DNA from: Rhodococcus_G sp042754225
Lineage (GTDB): Bacteria; Actinomycetota; Actinomycetes; Mycobacteriales; Mycobacteriaceae
Assembly (NCBI RefSeq): GCF_042754225.1
Contig: NZ_JBHZAH010000001.1
Span: 67,044 to 131,043 of the forward strand
Direction of reading: 5' to 3'
Length of the DNA stretch: 64,000 nucleotides
Below, one piece after another: positions 8,744-16,794 of the stretch. The notes beneath the pieces were generated by a model. It did not search any database. It saw nothing but the letters and a program-made list of their open reading frames with translations, and was not told the origin of the DNA. Within the stretch, counting starts at the first letter, position 1. Each line of letters starts with the position of its first letter. A program made the translations under genes and the position numbers.

Positions 8744-11221
8744 TCAGAGGTCCCAGGTGCAGTCGGCCGAGTCCTTCAGTTCGATCCGAGTGGTCAGGCG
8801 ACGGTCGGCGGCCGAGCGGGCGGCGACCAGCGTTCGCCCGCCGCCGACGACCCGCCAGGCCGCCGCCGGCTCGTCCCAGCGAGCCAACGTCTTGCGGTCC
8901 ACGGTGATCCGCGCGATCGCGGCGTCACCCGCCTGGACGGTGACCGAGGCGAATCCGACGAGCCGCAGCGGATCCGTGCCGCCGGTACCCTCGCCGCCGA
9001 GGTAGAGCTGGACGACCTCGCGTCCGGCGCGCGCCCCGGTGTTGCGGACGGACACCTCGACGGTCACCGCGCCCGAGTCTGTCTCCGCGGCGGTGATGTC
9101 CTCGTAGGCCCAGGTGGTGTAGCCGAGTCCGTGCCCGAACGGGTAGGCGGGGTCGATCGAGGCCTGCTCGTACGCGCGGTACCCGAACGTCGATCCCTCG
9201 GCGTAGTCGATGACGCCGTCGACGGGCTGCGTCGACAGCACGGGCGAATCGGCGCCGACCGCGGGGAAGGTGGTGGGCAGCCGGCCGCCCGGCTCGACGA
9301 CACCGGTCAGCGCGTCGGCGATCGCGTGGCCGCCCTCCTGGCCTGGCAGCCACGCCCACAGCACCGCCGCGACCTCGTCCCGCCAGGGCATCTCCACCGG
9401 CGCGCCAGCGTTGACGACGACGACGGTCCTCGGGTTCGCCGCGGCCACCGCTGACACGAGCTCGTCCTGGCGACCGGGCAGCGCCAGGTCGGTACGGTCG
9501 AAACCCTCACTCTCGACCTCGTCGGTGGTGCCGACGAAGACCAGCGCCACGTCGGCGTCCCGCGCCGCGGCCACGGCGGCGGCGAACGCGTCGTCGGACT
9601 CCGCACGCGGTCCCTGGTGGTTCAGGCCGAACATCGCCATCGGGAAAGCCGGGATGGCCGCGCGCATCTCGACCCGGACCGTCCCGGCGGCGAGCTCCGC
9701 CGAGACGCGGTGCTCCGGCGGTTTGACCAGGTTCTCGATCAGGTCGTTGTCGGCGCTGGTGAGGGTGATCGCGTGGGGCTCGGTCGCACCGATCGTCAGG
9801 GAGTACTGTCCGGCGCCGGTCACCGAGAACTGGTGCGCGCCCGCCTCGGTGACGGCGAGGTCGGTTCGCACCCGGACCTCGGCGGTGCCCGCTGGGAGGG
9901 TGCCCATGAACACCAGGCGCGACGCGAGCCGACGCTCGGTGCCGAGCACGTCGCCGGCCGCGGAGACGAAGTCGACGCGGAAGCCCGGCTCGCCCGTCTC
10001 CGGGTCGCGCGCGTCGTCCGCCGAGAGCGCCGGGAGGATGCGCTGCGTCGAAACCCCTTCCTGGTGGTCGATCGCGACCGCGTCGCCGAACGCCTCGCGC
10101 AGCCCGGCCAGCGGACTGACGACGTGCGCGGGGTTGACGTGCGCGGAGCCGCCGCCCTGGGCGGTCAGCAGCGCGGCGTTCGGTCCGAGGACCGCGACGC
10201 GGCCCAGCGGCGCCGGAACCAGAGGCAGGACGCCGGCCTCGTTGCGCAGCACGACCATCGCCCGCGCCGCGATGTCCCGCAGCTGCTCGCACGCGTCGGC
10301 CGGGGTGGTCGACGGGGCGGGTGCCGCGAAGCCGTCCAGGTGGCCGGTGCGCGCGGCGAGGCGGAGCACACGCAGCACCTTGTCGTCGATGACGTCCTCG
10401 GTGACCACGCCGGCGCGGACCGCGGCGACCAGCGCCTCGTTCCAGGGGCTGTGCGGCCCCGGCATCGCGACGTCGAGGCCCGCGTTCGCGGACGCGGCCG
10501 TCGAGCGCGTGGCGAACCAGTCGGACACCACCGCGCCGTCGAAGCCCAGCTCGTCCTTGAGGACGTCGGTGAGCAGGCGCCGGTTGTCGGTCAGCGAGGC
10601 GCCGTTGACCGAGTTGTACGAGGCCATGACGGACCACGCGCCCGCGCGGACCCCGGATTCGAAGGGCACCAGATAAACCTCGCGCAGGGCCTTCTCCGGG
10701 ATCTGCGCGTCGTAGCTCATGCGGTCCGTCTCGGACTCGTTCCCGATGTAGTGCTTGATCGTCACGGCCACACCGTTGCCCTGCACGCCGGCGACGAAGC
10801 CCGCCACGCTCGCCGCGGTCAGCAACGGATCCTCGGAGTAGCACTCGAAGTGCCGGCCGCCGAGCGGCGAGCGGTGGAGGTTGATGTTCGGGGCGAGGAA
10901 CCACGCGATGCCCTTGTCCCGGGCCTGGGCGCCCATGAGAGCTCCCGCACGTTCGACCTGCTCGGGGTCCCAGGTGGCGGACAGGGCCGAGGGGTTCGGG
11001 AACAGGAGGCTGGTGTCGCGCTCGTCCCAGGTCGTGCCGCGGACGCCGTTGGGGCCGTCCGAGAGGAGGATCCGGCGCAGGCCGATCTTCTCGATCGGGT
11101 GCAGGGACCAGAAGTCCGCGCCGGTGAGCAGGCCGACCTTCTCCTCGAGCGTCAGCTCCGTGAGGAGCTCTCCCAGCCTCGTCTCGTCCACCGCGATCGC
11201 CTTTCCTCCGGGGTCGTTCAC
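8744..11221 (-). CDS. Glycoside hydrolase family 3 beta-glucosidase with PA14-like insert
   Basis: An 825-residue GH3 enzyme expected to remove terminal beta-linked glucose or related sugars. The N-terminal barrel carries VSDWFATRS, whose Asp (about residue 234) is the family nucleophile. A PA14-like beta-domain (about 390-520) is inserted before the second alpha/beta sandwich, and a fibronectin-III-like domain forms the C-terminus (about 720-820). No signal peptide is present, so action is cytoplasmic and the substrate is probably an imported oligosaccharide or aryl glucoside. I prefer the GTG at 11221, which has AAGGAG 8 nt upstream, over the TTG at 11227. It precedes the alpha/beta hydrolase and is divergent from a TetR regulator, the usual arrangement for a locally controlled glycoside operon. 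Confidence 0.92.
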   Translation of the reverse strand: MNDPGGKAIAVDETRLGELLTELTLEEKVGLLTGADFWSLHPIEKIGLRRILLSDGPNGVRGTTWDERDTSLLFPNPSALSATWDPEQVERAGALMGAQARDKGIAWFLAPNINLHRSPLGGRHFECYSEDPLLTAASVAGFVAGVQGNGVAVTIKHYIGNESETDRMSYDAQIPEKALREVYLVPFESGVRAGAWSVMASYNSVNGASLTDNRRLLTDVLKDELGFDGAVVSDWFATRSTAASANAGLDVAMPGPHSPWNEALVAAVRAGVVTEDVIDDKVLRVLRLAARTGHLDGFAAPAPSTTPADACEQLRDIAARAMVVLRNEAGVLPLVPAPLGRVAVLGPNAALLTAQGGGSAHVNPAHVVSPLAGLREAFGDAVAIDHQEGVSTQRILPALSADDARDPETGEPGFRVDFVSAAGDVLGTERRLASRLVFMGTLPAGTAEVRVRTDLAVTEAGAHQFSVTGAGQYSLTIGATEPHAITLTSADNDLIENLVKPPEHRVSAELAAGTVRVEMRAAIPAFPMAMFGLNHQGPRAESDDAFAAAVAAARDADVALVFVGTTDEVESEGFDRTDLALPGRQDELVSAVAAANPRTVVVVNAGAPVEMPWRDEVAAVLWAWLPGQEGGHAIADALTGVVEPGGRLPTTFPAVGADSPVLSTQPVDGVIDYAEGSTFGYRAYEQASIDPAYPFGHGLGYTTWAYEDITAAETDSGAVTVEVSVRNTGARAGREVVQLYLGGEGTGGTDPLRLVGFASVTVQAGDAAIARITVDRKTLARWDEPAAAWRVVGGGRTLVAARSAADRRLTTRIELKDSADCTWDL

Positions 11222-11351
11222 AACCAACGCTCCTTCGTGCCCTCACGCTGACCGGGTGTTCTCGGCCGCTCGGGTCGAGGCTAGCCGCAAATACCGAGTG
11301 ATTAGTAGGTTTTGTGCTTCCGACGTTACCCGAACCTCCTACAGTGGGGGT

Positions 11352-12008
11352 GTGACCAGCGCAGACAAGGGCAGCAGTGCGACCGTCCGGCCCCGGCGGG
11401 GCGGCAGCTACGCCGTCGGGCGGGCCCGGCGGGCCCGCATCCTGCACATCGCGATGGAGGAGTTCGCCGAGAACGGCTACCGCGGCGCGTCGCTCGCCCG
11501 GATCGCCGAGCGCGCCGAACTCTCCCAGCCGGGCCTGCTGCACCACTTCCGCACGAAGGAGGAGTTGCTGGCCGCCACGCTGGACCTGCGTGACGAGATG
11601 GACGTCGAGCGATTCACCGGCGCCGACGGCGCGGCCCTGGCCGGCGTCGCCGCAATGGAGGCCCTGGTCGACCTGGTCGAGCGCAATCAGCGCGTCCGCG
11701 GACTCGTCCAGCTCTTCACGGTCCTGAGCGCAGAGGCCGCCACCGCCGATCATCCCGCGCATGCCTGGGCTCGTAACCGCTACCGGCGCATCCGGAGCTT
11801 CATCGCGGAGGCGATCCGCGCCGGGATCGCCTCCGGCGAGTTCCGGTCCGACGTCGACCCCGAAGCGCACGCGTTCCGGGTGGTCGCCCTCATGGACGGC
11901 CTCCAGCAGCAGTGGCTGGTGGACGCGGAGGCGGTCGACATGGGGGCGGTGTTCGAGGTGTACATGCGCGAGACGTTGGAGGCGATCCGGGCCCGCCGGG
12001 ACTCGTAG
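11352..12008 (+). CDS. TetR family transcriptional regulator
   Basis: A 218-residue TetR-type regulator. The N-terminal helix-turn-helix reads ASLARIAERAELSQPGLLHHF, followed by the typical TKEELL turn. The rest is the helical ligand domain. It is transcribed divergently from the GH3 glucosidase across about 130 bp and probably represses that operon or itself. The GTG at 11352, just after a run of Gs, gives the natural N-terminus. The intergenic region has a loose AGGTT...AACCT pair (11307-11311 and 11333-11337), which is too weak to call an operator. Confidence 0.9.
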   Translation: MTSADKGSSATVRPRRGGSYAVGRARRARILHIAMEEFAENGYRGASLARIAERAELSQPGLLHHFRTKEELLAATLDLRDEMDVERFTGADGAALAGVAAMEALVDLVERNQRVRGLVQLFTVLSAEAATADHPAHAWARNRYRRIRSFIAEAIRAGIASGEFRSDVDPEAHAFRVVALMDGLQQQWLVDAEAVDMGAVFEVYMRETLEAIRARRDS

Positions 12009-12047
12009 CGGTACGAACCCCTTCCAATCTTCCCGACGGAACGCGCG

Positions 12048-12548
12048 TCAGCCGGCGGTGGGTGCGCCGGACACACGGCGCTCGCCGCCGTTCCTCTCCT
12101 GCCAGAGGCGGTAGACCTCGACCGCCGCATCGTGCGGCGCGTAGCGCATCGGCAGTCGTCGCTGGTCCCACGGCTTGGCGAATTCGTCGTAGAAGGTGTT
12201 CAGCTCGAAGTACTTTCGGTCGTCGACGTAATGGGGCTCGTAGCTGTCGCGGGTGGCGAGGAAGACGACCTCGTCGGGTGAGCAGTAGTAGAGCGCGCCG
12301 AGGCACATCGGGCAGGGGAGCGCCAGGATGTAGATCGTCGCGCCGGCCAGGTGCTCGGTGCCCAGTCTGGTGCACGCGTCGCGGATCGCCAGTATCTCCG
12401 CGTGGGCGGTGGGGTCGTTGGTCTGGGCGACCCGGTTCGGGCTCTCGGCCAGGATCTGGCCGTCCTTGACGATGACGGTCGCGAAGGGGCGTCCGCCCTC
12501 GTCGACGTTGCGACGGGCGAGGTCGACGGTGTGTTGTGCGAAGTCCAT
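12048..12548 (-). CDS. CMP/dCMP-type zinc-dependent nucleoside or base deaminase
   Basis: A 166-residue member of the cytidine deaminase-like fold. Zinc ligands are His49, Cys79 and Cys82 in HAE and PCPMC, with Glu51 as the proton shuttle. The sequence resembles guanine deaminase and related single-domain deaminases more than tRNA adenosine deaminase. It is third in an operon after carbonic anhydrase and cyanase (51 bp gap), all on the minus strand. Deamination releases ammonia, as cyanase does, so a nitrogen-scavenging role is plausible. The substrate cannot be named from sequence. Confidence 0.85.
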   Translation of the reverse strand: MDFAQHTVDLARRNVDEGGRPFATVIVKDGQILAESPNRVAQTNDPTAHAEILAIRDACTRLGTEHLAGATIYILALPCPMCLGALYYCSPDEVVFLATRDSYEPHYVDDRKYFELNTFYDEFAKPWDQRRLPMRYAPHDAAVEVYRLWQERNGGERRVSGAPTAG

Positions 12549-12599
12549 GGTGAGTCCTCGTTGGAAACGGGTGGTGGTGGGGAGACTGACGCGCCGTGC

Positions 12600-13070
12600 T
12601 CAGAAGGGCTTGGTGGGCAGGTACTTTCCGTCCAGGGTGATCACGGCGCGCTCTCCGCCTTCGGGGTCGGCGACCTTCTTGACGTCGAGTTTGAAGTTGA
12701 TCGCGCTGATGATGCCGTCCCCGAACTGCTCGTGGACCAGTGCCTTCAGGGTGGTGCCGTAGACCTGCAGCATCTCGTAGAAGCGGTAGATCGTCGGATC
12801 GGTGGGCACCCCGCCGGGGATCGAGCCGCGGGTCGGAATGGTCTGCAGCAGCGTCGCCGCTCGGTCGTCGAGACCGAGCAGCTCGGCGACGGCGGCGGCC
12901 GATTCCGCCGGCAGGGGGTGCTGTCCGAGCACGGCCGCGGTGACGAACGCCACCGACAGTCCTGCCGTGTCGGCGATCTGCTGCCAGGTGAGGTTCTTGG
13001 CGATCTTGGCCTCCACTGCTGTCGCGGCAAGCATCTCGCGGGCGGTGGGATCGAACTGAGCGTGAACCAT
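12600..13070 (-). CDS. cynS: Cyanate hydratase (cyanase)
   Basis: A 156-residue cyanase, the same length as the E. coli enzyme. It converts cyanate and bicarbonate to ammonia and CO2 via carbamate. The catalytic residues fall at the family positions: Arg96 and Glu99 in YRFYEML, and Ser122 in GDGIISAINF. The N-terminal half is the usual helix-turn-helix-like oligomerisation domain. It lies 42 bp downstream of carbonic anhydrase, which recycles CO2 to the bicarbonate cyanase consumes. A CynR-type regulator sits upstream. Confidence 0.97.
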   Translation of the reverse strand: MVHAQFDPTAREMLAATAVEAKIAKNLTWQQIADTAGLSVAFVTAAVLGQHPLPAESAAAVAELLGLDDRAATLLQTIPTRGSIPGGVPTDPTIYRFYEMLQVYGTTLKALVHEQFGDGIISAINFKLDVKKVADPEGGERAVITLDGKYLPTKPF

Positions 13071-13112
13071 GATGGGTGATTCCTTCCTTGGGGAAACGAG
13101 TGTGGACGGGAT

Positions 13113-13691
13113 TCAGGGAGTATCGAGAACCGCGACCGTGCCGGTCCCGATGTCGTAGATCCAGCCCTCGAGGGTGACCGTGTCGGCCGCGATGGCGCGG
13201 GCAACGGACGGGTGAGTGGCCAGATTGGCCAGTTGCGCAACGGCATTCGACCGAATGAGGGCGGATACCGGGTCAGCATCCGACTCACCTCCGGCGCGTG
13301 CCACCGAGACGTCCGCGTGACGCAGCCATTGGGCGACCGCTGGCACGGCGCTGAGGTCGTGGCGCCGCGCCAGCGCCGTCATCGCGCCGCAGCCCGAGTG
13401 CCCGCACACCACGATGCGCGAGACGGCGAGTTCGGCGACTGCGAATTCGATGCTGGCCGCGACCGCGTCCGCGCCGGGCGTGTACGCGGGAACGAGATTG
13501 CCCGCGGTGCGGATGACGAAGAGTTCGCCCGGATCGCTGCTCGTGATGAGTTCGGGCACCACGCGTGCATCGGAGCAACTGATGAACAGGGTGTCGGGTG
13601 TGTGCGTTGTCGCGAGGTGGTCGAACAGGTCCGACTTGTCGGGGAAGACGTCCCGCTGAAACTGTGCGACGCCGGCGGCGAGGTCGTGCAT
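13113..13691 (-). CDS. cynT: Beta-class carbonic anhydrase of the cyanate operon
   Basis: A 192-residue beta-carbonic anhydrase. Zinc ligands are Cys39, His98 and Cys101, with the Asp41-Arg43 dyad in SCSDARV and CGHSGCGA. It interconverts CO2 and bicarbonate and would resupply cyanase and prevent CO2 loss. I place the start at the ATG at 13691, 6 nt after GGAG; a longer frame to 13751 lacks a ribosome site. It is first in the minus-strand order cynT-cynS-deaminase. A strong inverted repeat 101-121 bp upstream is the likely CynR site. Confidence 0.93.
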   Translation of the reverse strand: MHDLAAGVAQFQRDVFPDKSDLFDHLATTHTPDTLFISCSDARVVPELITSSDPGELFVIRTAGNLVPAYTPGADAVAASIEFAVAELAVSRIVVCGHSGCGAMTALARRHDLSAVPAVAQWLRHADVSVARAGGESDADPVSALIRSNAVAQLANLATHPSVARAIAADTVTLEGWIYDIGTGTVAVLDTP

Positions 13692-13791
13692 GGATCGCTC
13701 CTGTATGCCAGTAGGTCGACCGGATTGGCCCTGACGAAGTCCAGGATGCACGTCCTAGTGGTATAGCGTCCAATACTTACTAGACATCGTT

Positions 13792-13812
13792 GGCATAGAT
13801 GACATCTATGCC
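13792..13812. promoter_or_regulatory. Near-perfect palindrome, probable CynR operator for cynT
   Basis: Ten-base arms GGCATAGATG and CATCTATGCC are separated by one base. The site contains the LysR-type T-N11-A core (TAGAT...TCTA) and lies between cynR and cynT. The half-sites ATAGAT and ATCTAT recur before cynR itself. Confidence 0.7.
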
Positions 13813-13891
13813 CTTTCCCGTGTCCGAGCACGTCCGACGCGGGTGGCTCGCCTCGCCACGTCCGCGCCGAATCGCTTGCAGCGTAGCTATT

Positions 13892-14806
13892 TCACTCGAC
13901 GGCGGGGTTCGGCTGGGGTCGGCCGACTCCGTCGCGAAGTTCCTCTGCGATCGCGCTGAACGCCTGCGTGGCCGCGGAGTGGTATGCCGAGCTGCGGCGA
14001 AGGAGTTCGACGGTCCGGGTCGGCAGTGCCGGAGTGAGTGTCACCGGATGGAGGCCTGGATGCGTGTGGGTGATGGCCTCGGGCAGGATGGTGGCGAGAG
14101 AGCGGGGGCGGACGAACTCGACCAGGGCGCCGATGGAGTTCGCTTCGATGGCGACCTGCGGGTGGACGCCGTTGGCGGCGAGATGCTCGTCGATGTGCAC
14201 GCGTGTGACGAAGTCCCGGCTCAACAGTGCGAGGGGCTGTCCGGAGAGTTCGCGGAGGGGGAGTGGCGTCGTGCGGGTGGCGAGTGGGTGGGAGGACCCG
14301 ACCATGAGGCAGAGGTGCTCGCCGAAGAGGGGTCGGTGATCGATGCCGGCGCCACGAGTCCCAGCGAAGGCGATGCCGAGATCGATGCGGTCTGCGAGTA
14401 GATCCGTTTCGATTCGATCCTGGGTGGTCTCGACGATCGTGAGGGTGATGCCGGGATGCCGGGCGTGGAAGCGGCCGACCAGTGGGCCGACGAGGTAGGC
14501 GGAGATCGTCGGTGTCATAGCGACTCTCAGGTGCCCGCGGGACAGATCCTGTACGTCGTTGACCGCGCGCGTACCGGCGTCGAGTTCGTGCAGCGCGAGG
14601 CGGCAGTGGTGGGCGTACGCCTCGCCGGCTGCGGTGAGGCGAATCGTGCGGCCGGACCGGTCGAGCAGCTGTACCCGCAGGGATCGTTCGAGTTGTTTGA
14701 TCTGCTGCGACAGGGTCGGTTGCGAGATGTGCAGCGCCTCCGCCGCGCGGGTGAAGTTCCCGTGGTCGGCGACTGCGAGAAGGTAGCGGATGTGGCGCAA
14801 CTCCAT
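13892..14806 (-). CDS. cynR: LysR-type regulator of the cyanate operon
   Basis: A 304-residue LysR regulator. The N-terminal winged helix reads LRHIRYLLAVADHGNFTRAA, followed by ALHISQPTLSQQIKQLE, and it closely resembles E. coli CynR. The effector-binding domain fills residues 90-300. It lies upstream of cynT in the same orientation, not divergent as in E. coli. The ATG at 14806 matches the family N-terminus; a TTG six bases upstream is the alternative. No Shine-Dalgarno sequence precedes it, and a half-site pair like the cynT operator begins 10 bp upstream, so autoregulation of a leaderless or short-leader message is likely. Confidence 0.85.
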   Translation of the reverse strand: MELRHIRYLLAVADHGNFTRAAEALHISQPTLSQQIKQLERSLRVQLLDRSGRTIRLTAAGEAYAHHCRLALHELDAGTRAVNDVQDLSRGHLRVAMTPTISAYLVGPLVGRFHARHPGITLTIVETTQDRIETDLLADRIDLGIAFAGTRGAGIDHRPLFGEHLCLMVGSSHPLATRTTPLPLRELSGQPLALLSRDFVTRVHIDEHLAANGVHPQVAIEANSIGALVEFVRPRSLATILPEAITHTHPGLHPVTLTPALPTRTVELLRRSSAYHSAATQAFSAIAEELRDGVGRPQPNPAVE

Positions 14807-14815
14807 GGGCAAACC

Positions 14816-14834
14816 ATAGATGCCATCAATCTAT
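14816..14834. promoter_or_regulatory. Inverted repeat upstream of cynR, probable CynR autoregulatory site
   Basis: ATAGAT (14816-14821) and ATCTAT (14829-14834) are separated by 7 bases. The same half-sites occur with 3-base spacing in the palindrome before cynT. The site starts 10 bp from the cynR start codon. Confidence 0.6.
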
Positions 14835-14870
14835 TGGGCGAAATATGAGGCTTCGTCTCAATGGTATGGG

Positions 14871-14930
14871 TCCGGTACGCGACGGAGGGGTCCGGTACGC
14901 GACGGAGGGGTCCGGTACGCGACGGAGGGG
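14871..14930. repeat. Three exact tandem copies of a 20-bp unit
   Basis: The unit TCCGGTACGCGACGGAGGGG occurs at 14871, 14891 and 14911 without mismatch, followed by a TCCG partial. It lies between the cynR promoter region and the 3' end of the reductase gene. The units are contiguous with no spacers, so this is not a CRISPR. Function is unknown. Confidence 0.95.
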
Positions 14931-14988
14931 TCCGCCCGACATTCGCGGCCGGCGCCGCACCGGCCGCGACCGTGCGGCGTCGTCGAAC

Positions 14989-15570
14989 CTATCCGGTCGT
15001 CAAGGGCCCGGCGATCGTGTAGGTGCTGAGGAGGACGCCGGACGGCATTGCTTTCGTGCCGGTGAACTCGAAGGACTGGGCCGGGGTTCCCTCGGCAAAG
15101 AAGCGCTTGCCGGTGCCCAACAGGACCGGGTAGACGACCAGCAGGACTTCATCGGCAAGCCCGTGTTCGAGCAGCGTCGATGTCAGCGTGGAGCTACCGG
15201 AGAGGACAAGGTCCGGGCCGTTGTCCGATTTGATGCGGCGGACGCCCTCGACGATGTCGGGTCCGAGGCTCTCGAACGGGCCCCATTCAAGACTTTCCGG
15301 ACGGTGGGTCGCGACGAATTTTGTTGCCGCATTGAGGCGATCCGCCATCGGACTGCTCGGCGCCTTCGGCCAGAAGTCCGACCAGAGATCGTAGGTGCGA
15401 CGGCCGAGCAGCAGATCGAAGCTCTCCCCATGCGCGGCGAGCATTGCATCCCGGCCCGCAGGAGTCCGATAGGGCACGGACCATTCGCTGTAGGGGAAAT
15501 CGTCGTCGTCGCCGGAATGCTGGATCACACCGTCCAGCGAGATGTGTTCGATGATCTTGAGCGTTCTCAT
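14989..15570 (-). CDS. Dihydrofolate reductase / RibD C-terminal-like protein
   Basis: A 193-residue protein of the bacterial bifunctional deaminase-reductase C-terminal (RibD_C, DHFR-like) superfamily. N-terminal IEHISLDGVIQ, LLGRRTYDLW and the C-terminal half DLVLSGSSTLTSTLLEHGLADE are the usual signatures of stand-alone NADPH-binding family members. It is not expected to be the essential folate enzyme. It is third in a minus-strand operon with the ArsR regulator and SRPBCC protein, 33 bp after the latter. Such trios are common in actinobacteria; the substrate is unknown. Confidence 0.85.
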   Translation of the reverse strand: MRTLKIIEHISLDGVIQHSGDDDDFPYSEWSVPYRTPAGRDAMLAAHGESFDLLLGRRTYDLWSDFWPKAPSSPMADRLNAATKFVATHRPESLEWGPFESLGPDIVEGVRRIKSDNGPDLVLSGSSTLTSTLLEHGLADEVLLVVYPVLLGTGKRFFAEGTPAQSFEFTGTKAMPSGVLLSTYTIAGPLTTG

Positions 15571-15603
15571 CCGAGTCTCCTGTTCCGGGGTTGGCGTCCG
15601 TCC

Positions 15604-16104
15604 TCACATGTGCGCGGTGGATGCGCCTCGTTCGGCCAGGACCGCGTCGAGTTCGGGCATCGCCGCGCGTAGCCCCGCTTCCATGCCGGGAATCGTCAGC
15701 TCCATTGCTTCGACGCTGGAAAACCGGGTGGCAATGGTCACGCGCGATCCCGTCGGTGTGGTGTCGAAGGTGAACGTCATCGACGACGGCATGGTCTCGT
15801 CCTCGGCGTTGTGCTCGCCGTCGCGCGCCTCGAAGGAGCTGATGGGTTTCACGGCGATGAACTCCCAGGAGCCGCTCCAGTTCTCTCCGTTCTGCCCGCT
15901 CAAGAAGTACTCGGCGCGACCGCCGACCTTCAGCTCGTGGTGGGTGAACGTGGCGGGCCAGTCGGGTGGGCCCCAAAAGCGCTCGAGTTGGCGCGGGTCG
16001 GCGAAGGCGTCCCACAGGCGTTGTTGCGGAACGGGATAGTCGCCCACGACGGTGACGGTGAGCGTTGCGGCGTCTTTGGTGACAGAAGTCAGCGGCATCG
16101 TCAT
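15604..16104 (-). CDS. SRPBCC / AHSA1-domain protein
   Basis: A 166-residue START-like protein of the Aha1-C/AHSA1 group, with a hydrophobic ligand-binding fold. Hallmarks are VPQQRLWDAFADPRQLERFWGP near the N-terminus and a C-terminal helix rich in small residues. The start at 16104 overlaps the stop of the ArsR gene in an ATGA, so translation is coupled. ArsR-AHSA1 pairs are widespread. The ligand and enzymatic role, if any, are unknown. Confidence 0.88.
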   Translation of the reverse strand: MTMPLTSVTKDAATLTVTVVGDYPVPQQRLWDAFADPRQLERFWGPPDWPATFTHHELKVGGRAEYFLSGQNGENWSGSWEFIAVKPISSFEARDGEHNAEDETMPSSMTFTFDTTPTGSRVTIATRFSSVEAMELTIPGMEAGLRAAMPELDAVLAERGASTAHM

Positions 16105-16442
16105 TCTTCTCTCGGTAGAAGGACGTCGTCGAGCTGCGCCATGCGCCGGCGCCACATGGATTCGTAGTGGTCGAGAAGCTCGCCGGCGCGCCGGAGCCGC
16201 GCGAGGTCGGTGGAGACCAGCTGCTCGCGGCCGTGTGGACGTTTCCGAACCAGACCCGCGCGTTCGAGCACGGCGACGTGCTTTTGCACGGCGGCGAAGC
16301 TCATCTCGTAGCGCGTCGCAAGATCGGACACCGACGGCGTCTCCGTGAGCGAGCGCTCGAGGATGTCGCGACGCGTGCCGTCGGCCAGGGCGCGGAAGAG
16401 CTGGTTGAGCGACTCCTCGCTCTCTTCTCGAAGTACAACCAT
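16101..16442 (-). CDS. ArsR-family winged-helix regulator
   Basis: A 113-residue ArsR-type repressor of the metal-independent group usually paired with AHSA1 proteins. The recognition helix lies in SVSDLATRYEMSFAAVQKHV, followed by AGLVRKRPHGREQL. No cysteine metal site is present. I choose the ATG at 16442 (MVVLREESEE) because it matches the family N-terminus and sits 8 nt downstream of a good -10 hexamer, which fits leaderless translation. The start codon lies inside an inverted repeat, so self-repression is very likely. First gene of the operon with SRPBCC and the reductase-like gene. Confidence 0.88.
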   Translation of the reverse strand: MVVLREESEESLNQLFRALADGTRRDILERSLTETPSVSDLATRYEMSFAAVQKHVAVLERAGLVRKRPHGREQLVSTDLARLRRAGELLDHYESMWRRRMAQLDDVLLPREE

Positions 16443-16479
16443 CGGGTTGTACGATAGTTTCGTCCGATGACTTTTGCAA
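16433..16479 (-). promoter_or_regulatory. Promoter and operator of the ArsR operon
   Basis: On the minus strand, -35 TTGCAA (16474-16479) is followed by a 17-bp spacer and -10 TATCGT (16451-16456). A perfect inverted repeat, GTACAACC-N4-GGTTGTAC (16433-16452), overlaps the end of the -10 and contains the ATG. Transcription would start at or within a few bases of the start codon. A repressor on the repeat would block polymerase. Confidence 0.7.
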
Positions 16480-16794
16480 GGCATCGCTGTGGCCGGCAAC
16501 CATGGAACGGTTGACGCGCGCCTACCGGCCGGACGGAGCGGTCCGCAGCAACTTGGGGATCCGACTGCTCCGGGTCTGTGTGATCAGGAGCCTCCGTTGA
16601 GTGTGATCACCGACTGGGCAACCTATCCAATTCACTTGCAGCCCAATATGACCCGCCATAGGTGAACGCCCCGACCGGTCAGCGAGGTTGTCCTCCGGAA
16701 CCTCTTGGGCATCTACGCAGTGCAGTTCGATCGCCGTATCCGGGGCCGCGTGACTTCCGTCAGATACGATGGTCGTTCTCGCATTGGTGCGAGG
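16480..16794. other. Intergenic stretch with no supported gene
   Basis: The stretch lies between the ArsR promoter and the 3' end of the TetR gene. Short open frames here have no recognisable domain or ribosome site. No repeat or hairpin stands out. Confidence 0.6.

Noticed and set aside
11307..11337. AGGTT...AACCT pair as TetR operator
   Set aside because: Only five-base arms 21 bp apart; too weak to list separately.
9507..11870. 787-codon minus-strand open frame over the GH3 gene
   Set aside because: Another frame of the same region carries full GH3 motifs; this one is Arg/Gly/Pro-rich and has no domain.
14871..14930. CRISPR array
   Set aside because: The repeats are directly contiguous with no spacers and only three copies; no cas genes nearby.
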